Position numbers and translations under genes: made by a program. This document shows positions 24,221-35,773 of a DNA stretch of 64,000 bases, in pieces. Below the pieces are notes generated by a model. It was given only the letters and a program-made list of their open reading frames with translations, was not told the origin of the DNA and did not search any database. How positions within the stretch are numbered: the stretch's first letter is position 1; every line of letters starts with the position of its first letter. The DNA comes from Zea mays (lineage: Eukaryota; Streptophyta; Magnoliopsida; Poales; Poaceae), in NCBI RefSeq assembly GCF_902167145.1, contig NC_050099.1, positions 64,126,942 to 64,190,941 of the forward strand, read 5' to 3'.

Positions 24221-25910
24221 AGAATTCGTCCTCGAATTCGTCCACTCCAAACAAAACATCCAAGGTACCCCATATAGCACCACCATCCCAAAACATGGGT
24301 CATTATTGGTCTTAATTAACACAATAACTTCTACCTCGGACTAAATGTCTATGGAAACTACACCACCTGACATCAAGCATGAACCAACATGTAATGAAGC
24401 TCAAACCAAGTCATAGATGCAATCAACACTACGATTTCACAACATCGAATTTGGATGCAGCCATACATCCGCATCAATGTCTTAAAACGACACTCTTTTA
24501 TGAAGGGGTAATATGCACTAAGCACAACCTTTACCAACTTCAACAATTCATTTTAATTTAATGGTGAAACATCCACACCAGATGAATGTATAAGAAGATC
24601 AAACACCTCACCTCACAACACCACGAAACAAGTAGTTCTATTGAAACAAAACTCCTAATCTTCCTAAACCTTGTTCTTGCCATAATGAAAAGATAATCAT
24701 GTAATCTAACATTCTTTGCACCCCACAAAAGGGAGAAAATCTATAGAACTAATGGAGCAATAAAGCCAACAAGAAGCCAATAACATTCTGCGCGGCACAT
24801 TTCATCGAAGAAATGCCAAAAGCTCCACAAAGAGCACTGACAGCACAACAACACAATACTTGGTTAATCAATGTCACTATACTCCATCCAACAACTCAAC
24901 TCGGGAAAAATATCTAAACTAGTAAGGTTAACCTACACATAACATAAGTCTTCATCTACTGTAGTTCAGAAACTTACATTTCATTCTATCATACGATGCA
25001 CTCAAAGTACCAGACATACAAAGTCAATAATAACCCCTAATCCTTCACACATTTGACAAACATATTAAGCTGATGTAAAAACCACATCATCTAGGAGTAG
25101 GTGACTAGCCACACCCAACCAACTCTAGGCTAGGCAATGACTTCCTTCAAACCAATAGATAGGTGGTCTAAAAAATGGCTCCACAAGCATGCATCGGAAA
25201 GGGAACCATCAGATCCTCAATGTATCAATACATAATCAATGGATCAAGAGAATCAAAGATTTATTCTACAATTAGTATGACTAACAGGCAACCACTTAAA
25301 ACCACATCTAGGCTTTGTGGCAACTAAAACACACAATAGGAGAGAGACATGTAAGCCATTCTAGCTATGAAAAGACTTCCCCCAAAAATCCATATAAAGT
25401 ACCAATATTCATTTCTTTCAGAACTGGTTTCTCAACATAAACAATCATTCTTTGCAATGATAGTTGGAGCTATCCACCAACCGCTCAACAACTTAAATTC
25501 AAATTGATGATTACCTTGTACCCCAAAACACGCAATTCACACTCCTCTTAGAAACATCCACAATCAAGCATATATAACAATATTATTGTAATAAAACTCA
25601 ACCATGAAAAACATGGTGAAAACAACATAGGCATACTTGTATATCACAAGCATAATAACAACTTCATTCTCACAAATGACCAGCGATATCTACCGCATTA
25701 ATAAAACAATATCAAAATTTCAGAAATAAATTATATCAAGCATTAAGCCATAAACAACTTACCACATCACCGTGAAGGAATAGAGAGGGATGAGGTTATT
25801 GTCATCTGCACTTCAAAGACACTAACATATATCAAAGATATTTAAACCCATACCCTTCCTATATGTGCGAGTGTGTCAAATTTATCTTCAAATTGCCAAG
25901 AATCTAAAGC
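24221..25910 (-). other. Family B internal region, non-coding
   Basis: About 1.7 kb of AT-rich sequence has no frame over 60 codons resembling a retroelement protein on either strand. It matches no other part of the window. Like element A, this family must use proteins from another element. Confidence 0.75.
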
Positions 25911-25928
25911 CTATGCTTTGATACCAAC
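25911..25928 (-). other. Family B primer-binding site
   Basis: Directly after the 5' LTR (minus strand) comes GTTGGTATCAAAGCATAGG. It contains TTGGTATCAAAGC, the complement of the initiator-tRNA-Met 3' end. Confidence 0.85.
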
Positions 25929-28513
25929 TGTAACACCCCGGGATCCACAAACACCCCAGAATGCTACTAAACTACACATCTAACATTCGTATATAAAATT
26001 TTGACAACATATCCTTTGAAAATTGCATAAACGGGGAAGCAACAAAGTATAAACAGATATCATGATAAGAAAACATAATAGACATTAATAGTCTGCTAGC
26101 AATGGGAAGACAACCATAACGACATGAGCTAAATTAACTAGTGCGCACAACTAGTTAGAAACAAACATCCTTTGACAAGAAGCTTCTAATTAAATCATGA
26201 CTGCGCCTAAGCAGCGTTATTATAAGAATGAAGGTGGATGTGCTGCTACTTCCCACTTCCCTTGATGAGCAACAAGCACCTGCATTGAGTAATGCAAGAG
26301 TGAGATAAAACATCTCAGCAAGCGAATTATTTTGACGAGATATTTAAACCACAAATTGAATTCATCAACATTTTAAAAGAGTCACAATTAAAATCAGAAA
26401 TACTTGTAGATATAGAACTTAGTAGTCCCACTATAACCAATACCATCTCATTTCCTCGAACAACCACAATAGGTTCTATAACACTTCCCTGCGTCAACAA
26501 TACCTGCAAATATCACTTCAATGTATGCATAGGAATGCAATGTGTAGGTACTCTATCTTCATACCTCTGAGGGTATAAAACCACATCATCTGCAAATATC
26601 ACTTCAATGAATGCATATGAATGCAATGCATATGTCCTCTGCCTTCATACCTCTAAGGGTATGAAGCTGCATCGTACCCCTCCTCGGGCAACGTACGATG
26701 CTAAATTATACCGGTACGGTCGGACCATAGGTCACGACAAAACTTCAGATGCAAATGAGTCATGCAATGTATATGGCATGCTGCATTTATCAATAAACTT
26801 CACTTCCTTCAGATACAATACAAACCTCAAATAATACTTTATTTACCTTCAGATACAATACCAACCTCAAATAATACTTCATTTACCTTCAGGGGTGTGA
26901 ATTAATCTCATGAATCATACTCGAATCATAATCATCATCAATATATGATTGAGCATCAGTATAATGCAAGCAAGTAAAGCATCACCATAGAGTCCAATTA
27001 TGAAAGAATCCAATACTTCTGAATATTAGAGTGTAGGCAATAGAAATAACAGGTCAGAACGAAAGCAACCACCGCTACATTCACTTGCCTTCATCGAAGA
27101 AGAAGAAATGTACTAGACATGATCTGGAGTGTAGCCACCTGCTAGCGGGCATAAAACTTAGTACAAATATTTCACAAACATTTGCCATCAATCAACAAAA
27201 CACTCCTACACTTGAAACCAAGACCCAGTGGAAAGACTCCCACCCTGAACCACATGCCATACAGCAGCAACGCTATTTGTTAATTTTGTATCTTTAAAAT
27301 TAAAACAGCGGTGATATCAAACAAATACTCTAGGAGTATCTACACAAAATACTCTACAACTTCAGTATTCAATAGATAATTAAATTCTGCCATCTACAAG
27401 TTCTAAAACATCTGACAAGATAACTAACTGAATCTGTTTTAGACAGCCGTATGGTTAACTTTAAAATTCGATATCTCCCAAACTACTGAACCAAAAATTA
27501 TGAAATTCTACTGGAAGTAAGAACTTTTATCCCTCTACAAAAGTCTCCATAGTTGGAAGAGCCAAGTCGGCCATTTACTAGATGAAACCCACCAGTGAAC
27601 AGACCCACTCATTTTTGTCAGGTAAACAGGAACAGCCACAGTAAAACAAACATAACTGGAGTTTCACAAATCATATGAATGCATTCTTTAACAATCTGGA
27701 AAGCTTATGAAATTATCTACAACTTCTTTTACCAACTCACAGTTTAATTCTGTTGATAAAATTGCCTAACTCTTAAGAGAACAGATTCTGCACAGAATTA
27801 TGAGACTGAAAAACTGCTATAATCAAACTGCCATAACTTTCTGTTCTGATGTCCGATTGAGGTGTTCTTCACGGCCACGGAAAGATCTACAAATTATCTA
27901 CGACTCATATATAGACTTTTTATTTTTTTGAGGCCACTAAGACCACGGAAAGCTAGCATGAACAGAAACTGTCGAATCTGCCATTCTGCAGAAAACTAAA
28001 TTCGAGATCAAAACCTAACCCCACATCTAATCCAACCTCTAATCCTTTAATTCCCATGATCCACAACCTCCAAAAGCACATAATTATAGGGTGGAACAAG
28101 GATCTCATCCATACCTAGGGTTTCCCCAAGAAATTCTGCAAGAAGAGATGGGGAAGAACATCTCCTTGATCCTCTCTTCCCCTTCAATTCAACGTGCTCC
28201 TCCTCTTCTCGATCCTTGCTGCGCGGGGGGAGATCTAGAGGGAGGAGGAAGCCGTGGAGGGGGGCTGCCATGGGAGGAGAGGATGGCCAGCCCAAGGGGA
28301 AAGGAGGGAGGGGCGGCCAAGTGTGGGAGGGGGGGAAGGGGTGGCGGCCAAGTAGGGGCAAAAGGGGGAAAAGGCCACCACTAGGGTTTTCTTTTCGGGA
28401 GAAAAGAAGCGACACCACAGATGACTCCGACTTAGCATCCAACGGCCCACAACTCTTTTCCCACATCCACGCACCGAAGATCAACCTTTGGCAACTTTTT
28501 TTGGGATATTACA
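25929..28513 (-). repeat. Family B 5' LTR
   Basis: Same length and nearly the same sequence as 21619-24203. Its promoter half is at the right (near 28513), with the GC-rich leader at about 28120-28400 and the ~180-bp array in the middle. Confidence 0.9.
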
Positions 28514-29058
28514 AGCAATGAACGTGAGTGTCTTATTTCTTCTCAACACGCTCGATATTGGTTCTATAACTAACATATTATATTTGCAACAGTCTTGGTT
28601 TCCACAGCAGGCACAGCAGCAACCATTTGTTTTCCCTCAGTTTTAGCCGTCGATGCCTCAGTGGGGATTACATGCTCCGCCACCTCCACCTCCACCTCAG
28701 GTGCTTCAATTTAGTTAAGACTTGTCGTTTGTATCAACCTAATTTCAAATTTTTACTAAACTTGATTTTGTATGAATCTGGGGTCATGGGCCACAACACG
28801 CCACCACCGGTCATACCAGCATCAGGAGGAGCTTATGCAGGGGAGGGAGCTACTCCAGGAGATGTTAGTTTGAGAAACAATTTGTTTGAATAGTGGTCAT
28901 ACATGTAACCAATGTCGTTATTAATGTCTTTTTTTTCTTTAGAATCCAAACCCGTTACACGACTTCGTCAACGAGTTTTTCGCTTCTGGAGGTAGTGGAC
29001 ACAACTCCAACGACCCCGATATGTGATGGAGTTAGCTTTGTGCCGCATTTTGCATTGT

Positions 29059-29180
29059 AATGGACTATTTGTGGACTTTATGTTTGTATGGACTATTTGT
29101 GGACTTATGTTTGTATGGACTATTTGTGGACTTTATGTTTGTATGGACTCAAGTTTTATGTTGTGGACTCAAGTATGAAT
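29059..29180 (+). repeat. Short tandem repeat, ~28-bp unit
   Basis: Three near-identical units of atggactatttgtggactt plus tatgtttgt follow the CACTA gene stop codon, then degenerate copies containing gtggactcaag. It lies in what would be the 3' untranslated region of the decayed CACTA gene. Confidence 0.75.
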
Positions 29181-29261
29181 TTTCTGTTATTGTATGAATT
29201 TTGTATGAATTTTCTGTTATTTTATTTTGCATTTTTTTCAAATTTTTTCTCTGAAATTGTT

Positions 29262-29543
29262 AATTTTCGGTGGCTTCCCTGGCCGCCGAAAATAAGAAAT
29301 TTTATTTTCGGCACACATTATTTTCGGCGGCTGACTCCCTGACCGCCGGAAACTAGTCGTTATTTTTGGCGGCTGACTGGGGGCCGCCGAAGATAAGCTA
29401 TTTTCGGCGGCTAGACCGTGGCCGCCAAAAATATGGCCTTATTTTCGGCTATTTTTTTCTGGTGGCTAGGAACCGCCGAAAATAAGCCTAAAGCCGTCGA
29501 AAATAGCTTATTTTCGGCGACAAAGGCCTTAGCCGCCGAAAAT
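29262..29543. repeat. Right subterminal repeats, TTTTCGGCGGC type
   Basis: About ten copies of the motif in both orientations mirror those at 20990-21205, ending GCCGCCGAAAATGACTGTAG. They mark the right end of the CACTA-like element. Confidence 0.75.
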
Positions 29544-30618
29544 GACTGTAGCTCTTTAAGTGGGAATGGGAAGTAGCAGCACATCCATCTTCACTCTCAT
29601 AATAACGCTGCCTAGGCACAATCATAATTTAATTAAAAACTTCTTGTCAAAGAATGTTTTTTAACTAGTTGTGCGCACTGGTTAATTCAGTTCATGACGT
29701 TATGGTTGTCTTCCCATTGCTAGCAGATTATTAATGTCTATTATGTTCTCTTATCATGATATCTATTTATGCTTTGTTGCTTCCCCGTTTATGCAATTTT
29801 TAAAGGAGATGTTGTCGAAATTTTATATATGAATGTTCCATGTGTAGTTTAGTAGCATTCTGGGATGTTTGTGGATCCCAGGGTGTTACATCCCCGACGG
29901 GGAATTTCTCGTTTCCATCCCTACTCCAGGCCCCTTTGGGCTATAAAATGACCCCTAGGCGCCTTGGAGCATGAGATCATGCATTCTAAGAGCACACTAC
30001 AACTTTGAGACTCCGCGACCATTCTGTTTGAAGTGTTTGAGAGATTTGAGTGCGTTTTTGAGCTATAACTCTATCGTTCTTGTTCTTGCGCTCTTTTCTT
30101 CGCTTGTGTGCGTGTTGCTGCTACGATTGTGCTCTTGTGTGTGTGTGTGTTTTCTTACTCCCCCTTTCTCTAGTTTTGATATTTATCACTTATGTAAGGC
30201 GTGAGAGACTCCAATTTGTGGAGATTCCTCACAAACGGGATTGATATAAAGAAGAATACCATGGCACTCAAGGTTGTTCTTTGTATCACTTGAGAGGGGT
30301 TAAGTGCAACCCTTGACCAAAGGAGGTCACCACGACATGGAGTAGGCTTTGGCCGAACCACAAGGAAAATCTTTATGTCTCTTGTCCATTTACTTTACTG
30401 CGACTTCTATCTTCCTTGATCATAAGCTTCCCTTACATATTGCTCCTAGTTTAATACACATCTCAAGTGAGCAATCAAGTGAAGAGTCTTTCTTTCTCTC
30501 CTCTATCTTATCCAAACTTGGTTTTTAGTCACTCTAACCCATAAATTGGACCAAGTTTGTGTTGTTTTAATCATTTTTCCAGGATCACCTATTCATCCCC
30601 TCCACTAGGTGCTCTCAA

Positions 30619-30632
30619 TTAGTATCAAAGTC
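30619..30632 (+). other. Sirevirus 2 primer-binding site
   Basis: The LTR end GGTGCTCTCA is followed by ATTAGTATCAAAGTCG. This is the Met-tRNA-type PBS of Sirevirus 1 with one change in the leading TTGG. Confidence 0.75.
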
Positions 30633-30666
30633 GTTCTCTTCATCAAGGGACTAATTGCCCGAAGCA

Positions 30667-31823
30667 ATGGTTCCTAAAGGCAAGGGGAAGTTGACCGATG
30701 AGAAGGAGAAGGAAGTCCTCTCCAATGACACGCCCAAGGGATGATAGATCATCGACTCTGAATCTAGCAAGAACAAAAAGGACGGGAAGAAGAAGAAGCG
30801 CATCAAGAAGATAGTGTACTACGACAGCGACACTTCTTCATCTTCACCAAAGGACGACGACGACTTCAAGAAAAAGACGGTCAAACAAAATTACTCTAAG
30901 ATGTCTTTTAATTACTCTCGTATTCCTTATGGTTCAAATGCTCATTTATTGTCCATTTTGCTTGGCAAGCCTCCTCACTTTGATGGGGAAAACTATTCAT
31001 GGTGGATTCATAAGATGCGTAGTCATTTATTTTCACTCCACCCTAGCATTTGGGACATAGTACAAAATGGAATGCATTATCATAACAATGATGGTGATAT
31101 TCATATTTATGAGCAAATTCATAGAAATGCCCAAGCTACAACTGTGCTTCTAGCATCTCTATGCAGGGATGAATATAACAAAGTCATTGGCTTGGACAAC
31201 ACCAAGGAGATATGGGACACCCTCAAAATTGCTCATGAAGGGAACAACATCACAATGATCACCAAGATGGCATTGGTGGAAGGAGAGCTAGGGAGGTTCA
31301 CCATGAAGAGGGATGAAGAGCCAACCGTCACGTAGAACATGGTTAAGACCCTAGTAAACAAGATTCGAAACTATGGAACCACAAGATGGACGGATCATGA
31401 CGTCATGTGGCTAATGCTAAGGTCATTTACTATTATTGATCCTAATCTTGTAAATCGTATTTTTGAGAACCCCGGGAACACCAAAATTTGTGAGCGGGCG
31501 CATGATGGCAAAGGAGGTGAGGTACGTCGACAACATCGCCAACAGACCTCTTCCTTAGTATGAGACGCAACCTGTTGCTCTCAAAGCGATGGCCAACAAG
31601 GAGGCGCTCCCCAACAAGGTGGCACGAGTTGAGGTGGCCGACCTTAATGAGGATGAGATGGCACTTGTGATCAAGTGTTTTAAGATCGCTTTGCAGGGAC
31701 ACAAGGACTACCCAAACATGAACAAATCAAGGGGAAATGTTCATGCTTCAATTGCAGTAAGTCCAATCATTTTATTGCTCAATGTCCCAATAATGAAAAT
31801 GACCAGGACCAAGAGAAGAAATG
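30667..31823 (+). pseudogene. Sirevirus 2 gag, N-terminal part
   Basis: It opens MVPKGKGK at 30667 and parallels the Sirevirus 1 gag: a lysine-rich N-terminus, UBN2-type core (HLLSILLGKPPHFDGENY), and CCHC knuckle (CFNCSKSNHFIAQC, from 31744). Two adjacent stops fall near 30742-30747 and a TAG near 31333. A deletion of about 30 bp near 31485, with a frameshift, removes part of the region before the knuckle. At 31823 the frame is cut by Gypsy G1 and resumes at 47989. Confidence 0.85.
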
Positions 31824-32471
31824 TGTTCGTCCTTGCTCTCGAATGCTATATATCAAGAACAAAGCAACACAATTGTTAACGATTAAAGACCTTCGTCCTT
31901 CGAAGCATTATCTCCTCTGGGATATAATGATCTTCAGATGAAGGTCATGAAGGGCGTACCTTCATCATCTCAGTGAACGAATATAAATAAGTATACATGA
32001 AACACAAAAGAGTATGAATAATCATTATGAATTGTTAGATTATCTATATTCTCATTTTATAAATATGAATAAACATCAACGATATTAACATTACATTAAT
32101 ACCTTCGGCTTGCTAGAAGGTGAAATGCGAGAGTGACACAAGAGTGATTACAATTCAGCGTAAACAGTACAGGGGTACTGTTCATCTATTTATAGGCACG
32201 GGACGCAGCCCAGACAAAATTACATCCATGTCCCTGTTAACTAATTATAATCATAATGCGAACTATTAAGAACTATATAGTCTTTTCCTCTTTAAGTCGG
32301 TATCGTCCTTCGCCTTTATCACAATACCAAGCCAAAGCTCTTTCAGTCGTAGCTTCGGCTTTTGTTCGCACCATCTTCGGCTTATATCTTCATGTCACAC
32401 CTGCCTTTGTACTGTCTTGCTGAAGGTGTTTTTGCCTTGAGGTCCTTTGGCGGAGAAGAAGACCCCCAATA
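31824..32471 (-). repeat. G1 3' LTR (648 bp)
   Basis: On the plus strand it runs TGTTCGTCCTTG to GACCCCCAATA. It differs from the other G1 LTR by roughly 4-5% by eye, mostly transitions, so this insertion is much older than the family B element. A TATA box (minus strand, CTATAAATAG complement near 32184-32195) and the adjacent inverted repeat are present. Confidence 0.9.
32161..32184. promoter_or_regulatory. Hairpin between TATA box and expected start site, G1 3' LTR
   Basis: An inverted repeat with arms (g)aacagtac / gtactgtt(c) and loop aggg adjoins the LTR TATA box. The equivalents at 41143-41168 (11-bp perfect arms) and in G2 at 57002-57026 keep the pairing. Confidence 0.6.
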
Positions 32472-32863
32472 GTAGCCCCTTCGCGGTGCTAGATCGTTTT
32501 TCGTAACGAGCTCGATCCGTAAAAAACACGAAGGCTTCGGAATGCCGAAGGTCCGAAAAACACCTTCCCTAAGCTCGTTGCTGAGAAACGATTATAATAT
32601 TCCAGACGCCAAATGTTCCACCGCTCAGCCAGTGCGAGCAGTATGGAGGTTCGCCTTCTCCCCCTGCAGCACTATATAAACAGACGGGTTGGTGAGGAGT
32701 TACCACAACATTCATTGCCATTACACTATCGTGTTGTTAAAATTTTTAACCATAGCCGAAGCTCTCTGTATTGCATTTTCGAGCAAACGCTTCGTCACTG
32801 GAGATTAGCTTCGTCTTAGAAAAAGCGTAAACACAAATGACCAGAGTTTGATCCACCGCTAGG
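32472..32863 (+). promoter_or_regulatory. G1 PPT and promoter/leader of antisense gene
   Basis: Next to the LTR, the minus strand reads GCGAAGGGGCTAC, the polypurine tract of G1. On the plus strand TATATAAA at 32673-32680 is a consensus TATA box about 190 bp ahead of the antisense reading frame. The leader then carries several cttcgg/ccgaag motifs. A dedicated promoter for the antisense gene is an inference from this position. Confidence 0.55.
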
Positions 32864-34899
32864 GTGTCTCGTGAGGGGGACAAGGCCGAAGCTGCCGAAA
32901 CAGCGCCCATAACAGAAGTAATGAAGCGATCAGGTCTAGTTGTGCCAGGGGAAGTTACTGACGAAGGTGCTTCCAATGCCGAAGCTGGACAAACTATGGT
33001 TGAGGGTGAGAGTGATAATGAAAGCGAAGAGGATAACAACATTCTGAACCCGGCAAAGCCTAGTCATCTTGAATTTGAAAAATCTACTATAACAGAAGAT
33101 GACATGACTATGATGAAAAACTGGGCTATTTCGGGGAGTCTGAGAGCAAGCTTGTTCGATTTGCTGGGGAAGAGATAATTCTGGAGCCGAGGGAGGACGA
33201 AGTTATCGTCTTTAAGAGCTTCTTCAGAGCAGAGCTTCGGTTCCCCCAAAAGGACATGATAGGGGAGGTTCTAAAGAACTTTGAAATATACCTTCATCAG
33301 CTGACCCCCAATGCTATTGTTAGACTTAGCGTCTTCATATGGGTTCTCCGAAGCCAAGGAATGGATGCTAATGCCGAAGCTTTTTGCCGAGTGCACGAGA
33401 TACACTACCAGACAAAGGCTAGAGCAGATGGCCTTCACAAAAACTTTGGCTGTTATAATTTTGCATATCGGAAGGATGAGAAGGCCTCGGTTATTGGCTG
33501 TCGCACCAAGTAGCCAACCGGGTGGACTAATGAATGGTTTTACATGAAATATGATGAGAAGAGGAGGAAAAACTCATGAGTATGGTAATGAGTCCCTTGA
33601 AGCTGAACTTCGGCATGACTCGACCCTTGTGCAACATGGAGTTAGGGTCCCCTTGCCAATTGGCTGAATTATAATTCAGAGTGGTGGCTGGGCACATCAG
33701 TACTAGGGACTTAGTGCAAGAGTACTTATCAAACAGAACATATCCAACTTCTAGTGGTTGGGGGATGCCGAAGGGAAAAGAAGTGGGAAAGAGGCATGAG
33801 CTTGTACGGCTCCCCTATCACTTTAAGTTTGAGAAACAATTCAAAAAACCTTGCAAAGAATGGCTGGAGATGATCGAGACCATGTGCAATGAAATACTTG
33901 GTAATTATACCAAGAAAGAAGATCAGTTGATGACTGCAGCCTTTGGTACCCGGCCGAAACGAAGATTGAACCGGGTAATGGACGGCTTAAATTTCGAATA
34001 CCCCGACTATGAAAAGCTTGGCAAAGGGGCCGAAGGGGTGAAAAGGAAAAGGGTTGTCAGCATCCTGAACAGGCAAGCTTCTCGTCTGACAAAAGAAGAT
34101 GAGAAGATTTTGAAGAAAGCGAAAACAGCTCCTGAGCTGAAAGCAACACCCTCTAAAAACAAAGGCTTTATACGACATCTTCTGCTGAGCCGAAGGTGGA
34201 TGAGACAGACGAACCTCCTTCAACACCCTCTATGTCGAAGTGGCAGAAAATTTAAAGGTAATGACTGACTCCCTGCACGTTAAGCTGCTAAGTCCTCTGG
34301 GACCAGAACTGACGAAATTTTTACAGAAGAAAGAACAACCTTCGACTACAAAGGAGAAGGTTGAAGGGCAAAAGAAACGAAGAATAGTCAACGTGATGCA
34401 AGCCATCGAGCGAACACCGCCTTCAGCTTCAGCGGCCAAAATAGTGACTATTGCGGGTGCCGAAGCCGATGCTGCTGCTGAAGCTGAAAATCTCGCAACA
34501 ACAATGTATGGAATTGACAAGCTTATATCAGATATGGTTGCAGAGGAGACAGGTGTGGCTGCGGAGGAAAGCATGGCCGCAGTGTCTGATAAAGGGAAGA
34601 GAATTGTTGATACTTCTTTGGGAGAGAAAGATTTTGACCTTCGGCACCTGGGTGGCCAGAAACTGTCCGAGGCAGACAAAGAGGAGTTGAAAGAATATGC
34701 AATATCTTGCGGCTATTAGCCGGGATCTTTGCTCTTCGGCGGGGTTGATGAAGAAATTTTAGGATGTATTCGTGACCGCACCGGGGCGAAAATAATCGGC
34801 ACTCTATCTAAGAGTGTTGGTTTCCCGAAGCTGGAGTCTGACATCAGTGGTTACCGACGGCAACACATTGTCGGTAGCCTATTTTATTCCAATTTCAAG

Positions 34900-34973
34900 G
34901 TGAAATCTTTGTCTAGATTTTTGTTACCTTTGTGATGGATTAGAATGTTCTAACCTTAACTTGTTTTTCGTAG
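34900..34973 (+). other. Intron 1 of the G1 antisense gene
   Basis: This 74-bp intron (ttcaag|GTGAAATC to TTTCGTAG|agcatgc) splits ...YSNFK from SMLLSKALRMQ.... G2 has an intron at exactly the same codon boundary (63076-63146, 71 bp, phase 0). Intron sequences differ more than the flanking exons, as expected for genuine introns. Confidence 0.75.
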
Positions 34974-35693
34974 AGCATGCTGCTAAGTAAGGCGCTAAGA
35001 ATGCAACATGATTTCGAAGATAAGAAAAATGAAATAATAATTGAAGGCTTGGAGAACAAGATTAAAGATTTTGAAGCTTCTCTAGAGAAGAAAGATTTCC
35101 TGCTACAAGCAGCTGAAGGTTCCCTTGCGGAAGCACAAGCTGAAAATACTAAATTAAGCGAGGAACTTTGCAATGTTCAAACAACTTTAAAGAAAGAATC
35201 AGAGCACTTCGAGCAGGAAAGAAAAGAACTGCAAGCAAAAACTAAAGCTGAAGCTGAGAATAATATGAAGCTACGGGGATCACTGAAAGACCTTCGGAAT
35301 AAGTGCTCAGATTTTGCCACCCATTGTGTGCATCGATTAAAAGGAATATTAAACTCGGTTGGGGCTAGTTCTGAAGAAATTGCTCCTTCGACTGAAGATA
35401 TCCCCAAAGCCTTCGAACATATTTAAAATGAATTTGATGCGCTTGATGAAGTTATAACTAGGCACATGGATTTCTATGCTCTTTTAGCTTTTTGTGGCAC
35501 GGCTGCTACATTTTTGAAGTCCGGATGCACTCATGCTAAAATAGTGAACAAGCCATCCTTCAGCCTCTCGCCGTCAGACTTGGTCGATATTCCTGGTGAG
35601 GCCCGAAGCATTGGAAATAGATTTATCACTCAAATTTGGGCTAAAGGCGGGCGCGAGCTAGTTATAGACAAAGCTCAGAAACTGCTCAACTCG

Positions 35694-35773
35694 GTGTGAA
35701 ACTTTTACCTGTCTTTTACCTTGGTTTTTCTTTATGACATTTGCATTTACCTTATACCGTCATCTGCCTGCAG
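35694..35773 (+). other. Intron 2 of the G1 antisense gene
   Basis: This 80-bp intron (aactcg|GTGTGAAA to CTGCCTGCAG|gatggt) is phase 0. The downstream exon has seven codons and TAA. G2 has an intron in the same place (62302-62375, 74 bp), also followed by seven codons and a stop (DDEAEEH). Confidence 0.7.

Larger units (their letters stand above)
21619..28513 (-). mobile_element. Family B complete LTR retrotransposon, non-coding, minus strand
   Basis: Two LTRs of identical length (2585 bp; 21619-24203 and 25929-28513) flank a 1.7-kb interior, and a perfect 5-bp TSD AGCAA flanks the whole (21614-21618 and 28514-28518). Orientation follows from the PBS near 25911-25928 and PPT at 24204-24220, both on the minus strand. 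I spotted only three mismatches between the LTRs, so the insertion is very recent. No gag or pol is present. It is inserted in a CACTA gene fragment that itself lies in a solo LTR of the same family. Confidence 0.92.
21390..29026 (+). pseudogene. Decayed 3' exons of a CACTA gene, split by retrotransposon
   Basis: The first piece (21390-21618) encodes a Ser/Arg-rich stretch and then a Gln-rich helix (EEAMGEQQEKFREELQQQQ, then MAFLQQQSEYMAAYNAQAQQ). The reading continues after the retrotransposon at 28514, into a likely intron (gtgagtgtct to ttgcaacag) and an exon SWFPQQAQQQPFVFPQF. Further Pro-rich exons follow, ending in HDFVNEFFASGGSG and then HNSNDPDM. This layout resembles the C-terminus of Transposase_24 (plant Ptta/En/Spm) proteins. 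At least one stop codon interrupts it, and the N-terminal domain is absent. Confidence 0.5.
20968..29551 (+). mobile_element. CACTA-like element with TTTTCGGCGGC subterminal repeats
   Basis: The outer LTR B is interrupted between catcaaggg (20964) and gtgggaatgggaag (about 29560). Both ends carry dense copies of TTTTCGGCGGCC in opposite orientations, the subterminal arrangement typical of CACTA (En/Spm) elements. The terminal repeats are degraded: cacaacaacattg on the left and, read inward, ctacagtcattttcgg on the right. I could not confirm a CACTA terminus or a 3-bp TSD. The interior holds the decayed 3' exons of a CACTA gene, split by a complete family-B retrotransposon. Confidence 0.6.
18787..29890 (+). 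repeat. Family B solo LTR (outer copy), + strand
   Basis: It begins TGTAATATCCC and ends GGGTGTTACA, with a perfect 5-bp TSD TCCCC (18782-18786 and 29891-29895). After removing the CACTA-like insertion the LTR is about 2.5 kb and matches the LTRs of the complete family-B element inside it, with more divergence. The clean TSD around a single LTR shows that it formed by LTR-LTR recombination. It contains the second ~180-bp periodic array (19365-20000). Confidence 0.85.
18279..29923. mobile_element. Ac/Ds-like hAT element, non-autonomous, carrying nested insertions
   Basis: The left end TAGAGATGGCTATGG and right end (reverse complement TAGGGATGGAAACGA) match the Ac/Ds TIR theme TAGGGATGAAA. The flanking 8-bp duplication is CTCCCAGG on the left and CTC-CAGG (one base lost) on the right. 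With the nested solo LTR removed, the hAT is only about 0.54 kb (18279-18786 plus 29896-29923). It has many ggggatgggg and ccccgcgggg subterminal motifs and no transposase, so it is Ds-like and would need hAT transposase in trans. Confidence 0.8.
17499..30617 (+). repeat. Sirevirus 2 5' LTR, split by hAT insertion
   Basis: The LTR parts are 17499-18278 and 29931-30617, about 1.46 kb in total. They match the Sirevirus 1 LTR (tgcccttaggccatttcta at the start, GGTGCTCTCA at the end). Diverged GGACnnTnCGGTGCACC palindromes lie at about 18100-18215. The TATA box TATAAAA (29942-29948) is 18 bp downstream of the hAT insertion site, so the insertion separates the palindromic upstream region from the core promoter. 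Confidence 0.85.

Noticed and set aside
23737..24277. ORFs of 97-145 codons repeated at 28047-28521
   Set aside because: They are the same GC-rich LTR leader in the two LTRs of one element, not duplicated genes.
20968..29551. A true CACTA terminus and 3-bp TSD for the inner CACTA-like element
   Set aside because: Ends read cacaacaac and ctacagtc rather than CACTA, and no matching 3-mers flank them. Only the subterminal repeats and the LTR gap support the boundaries.
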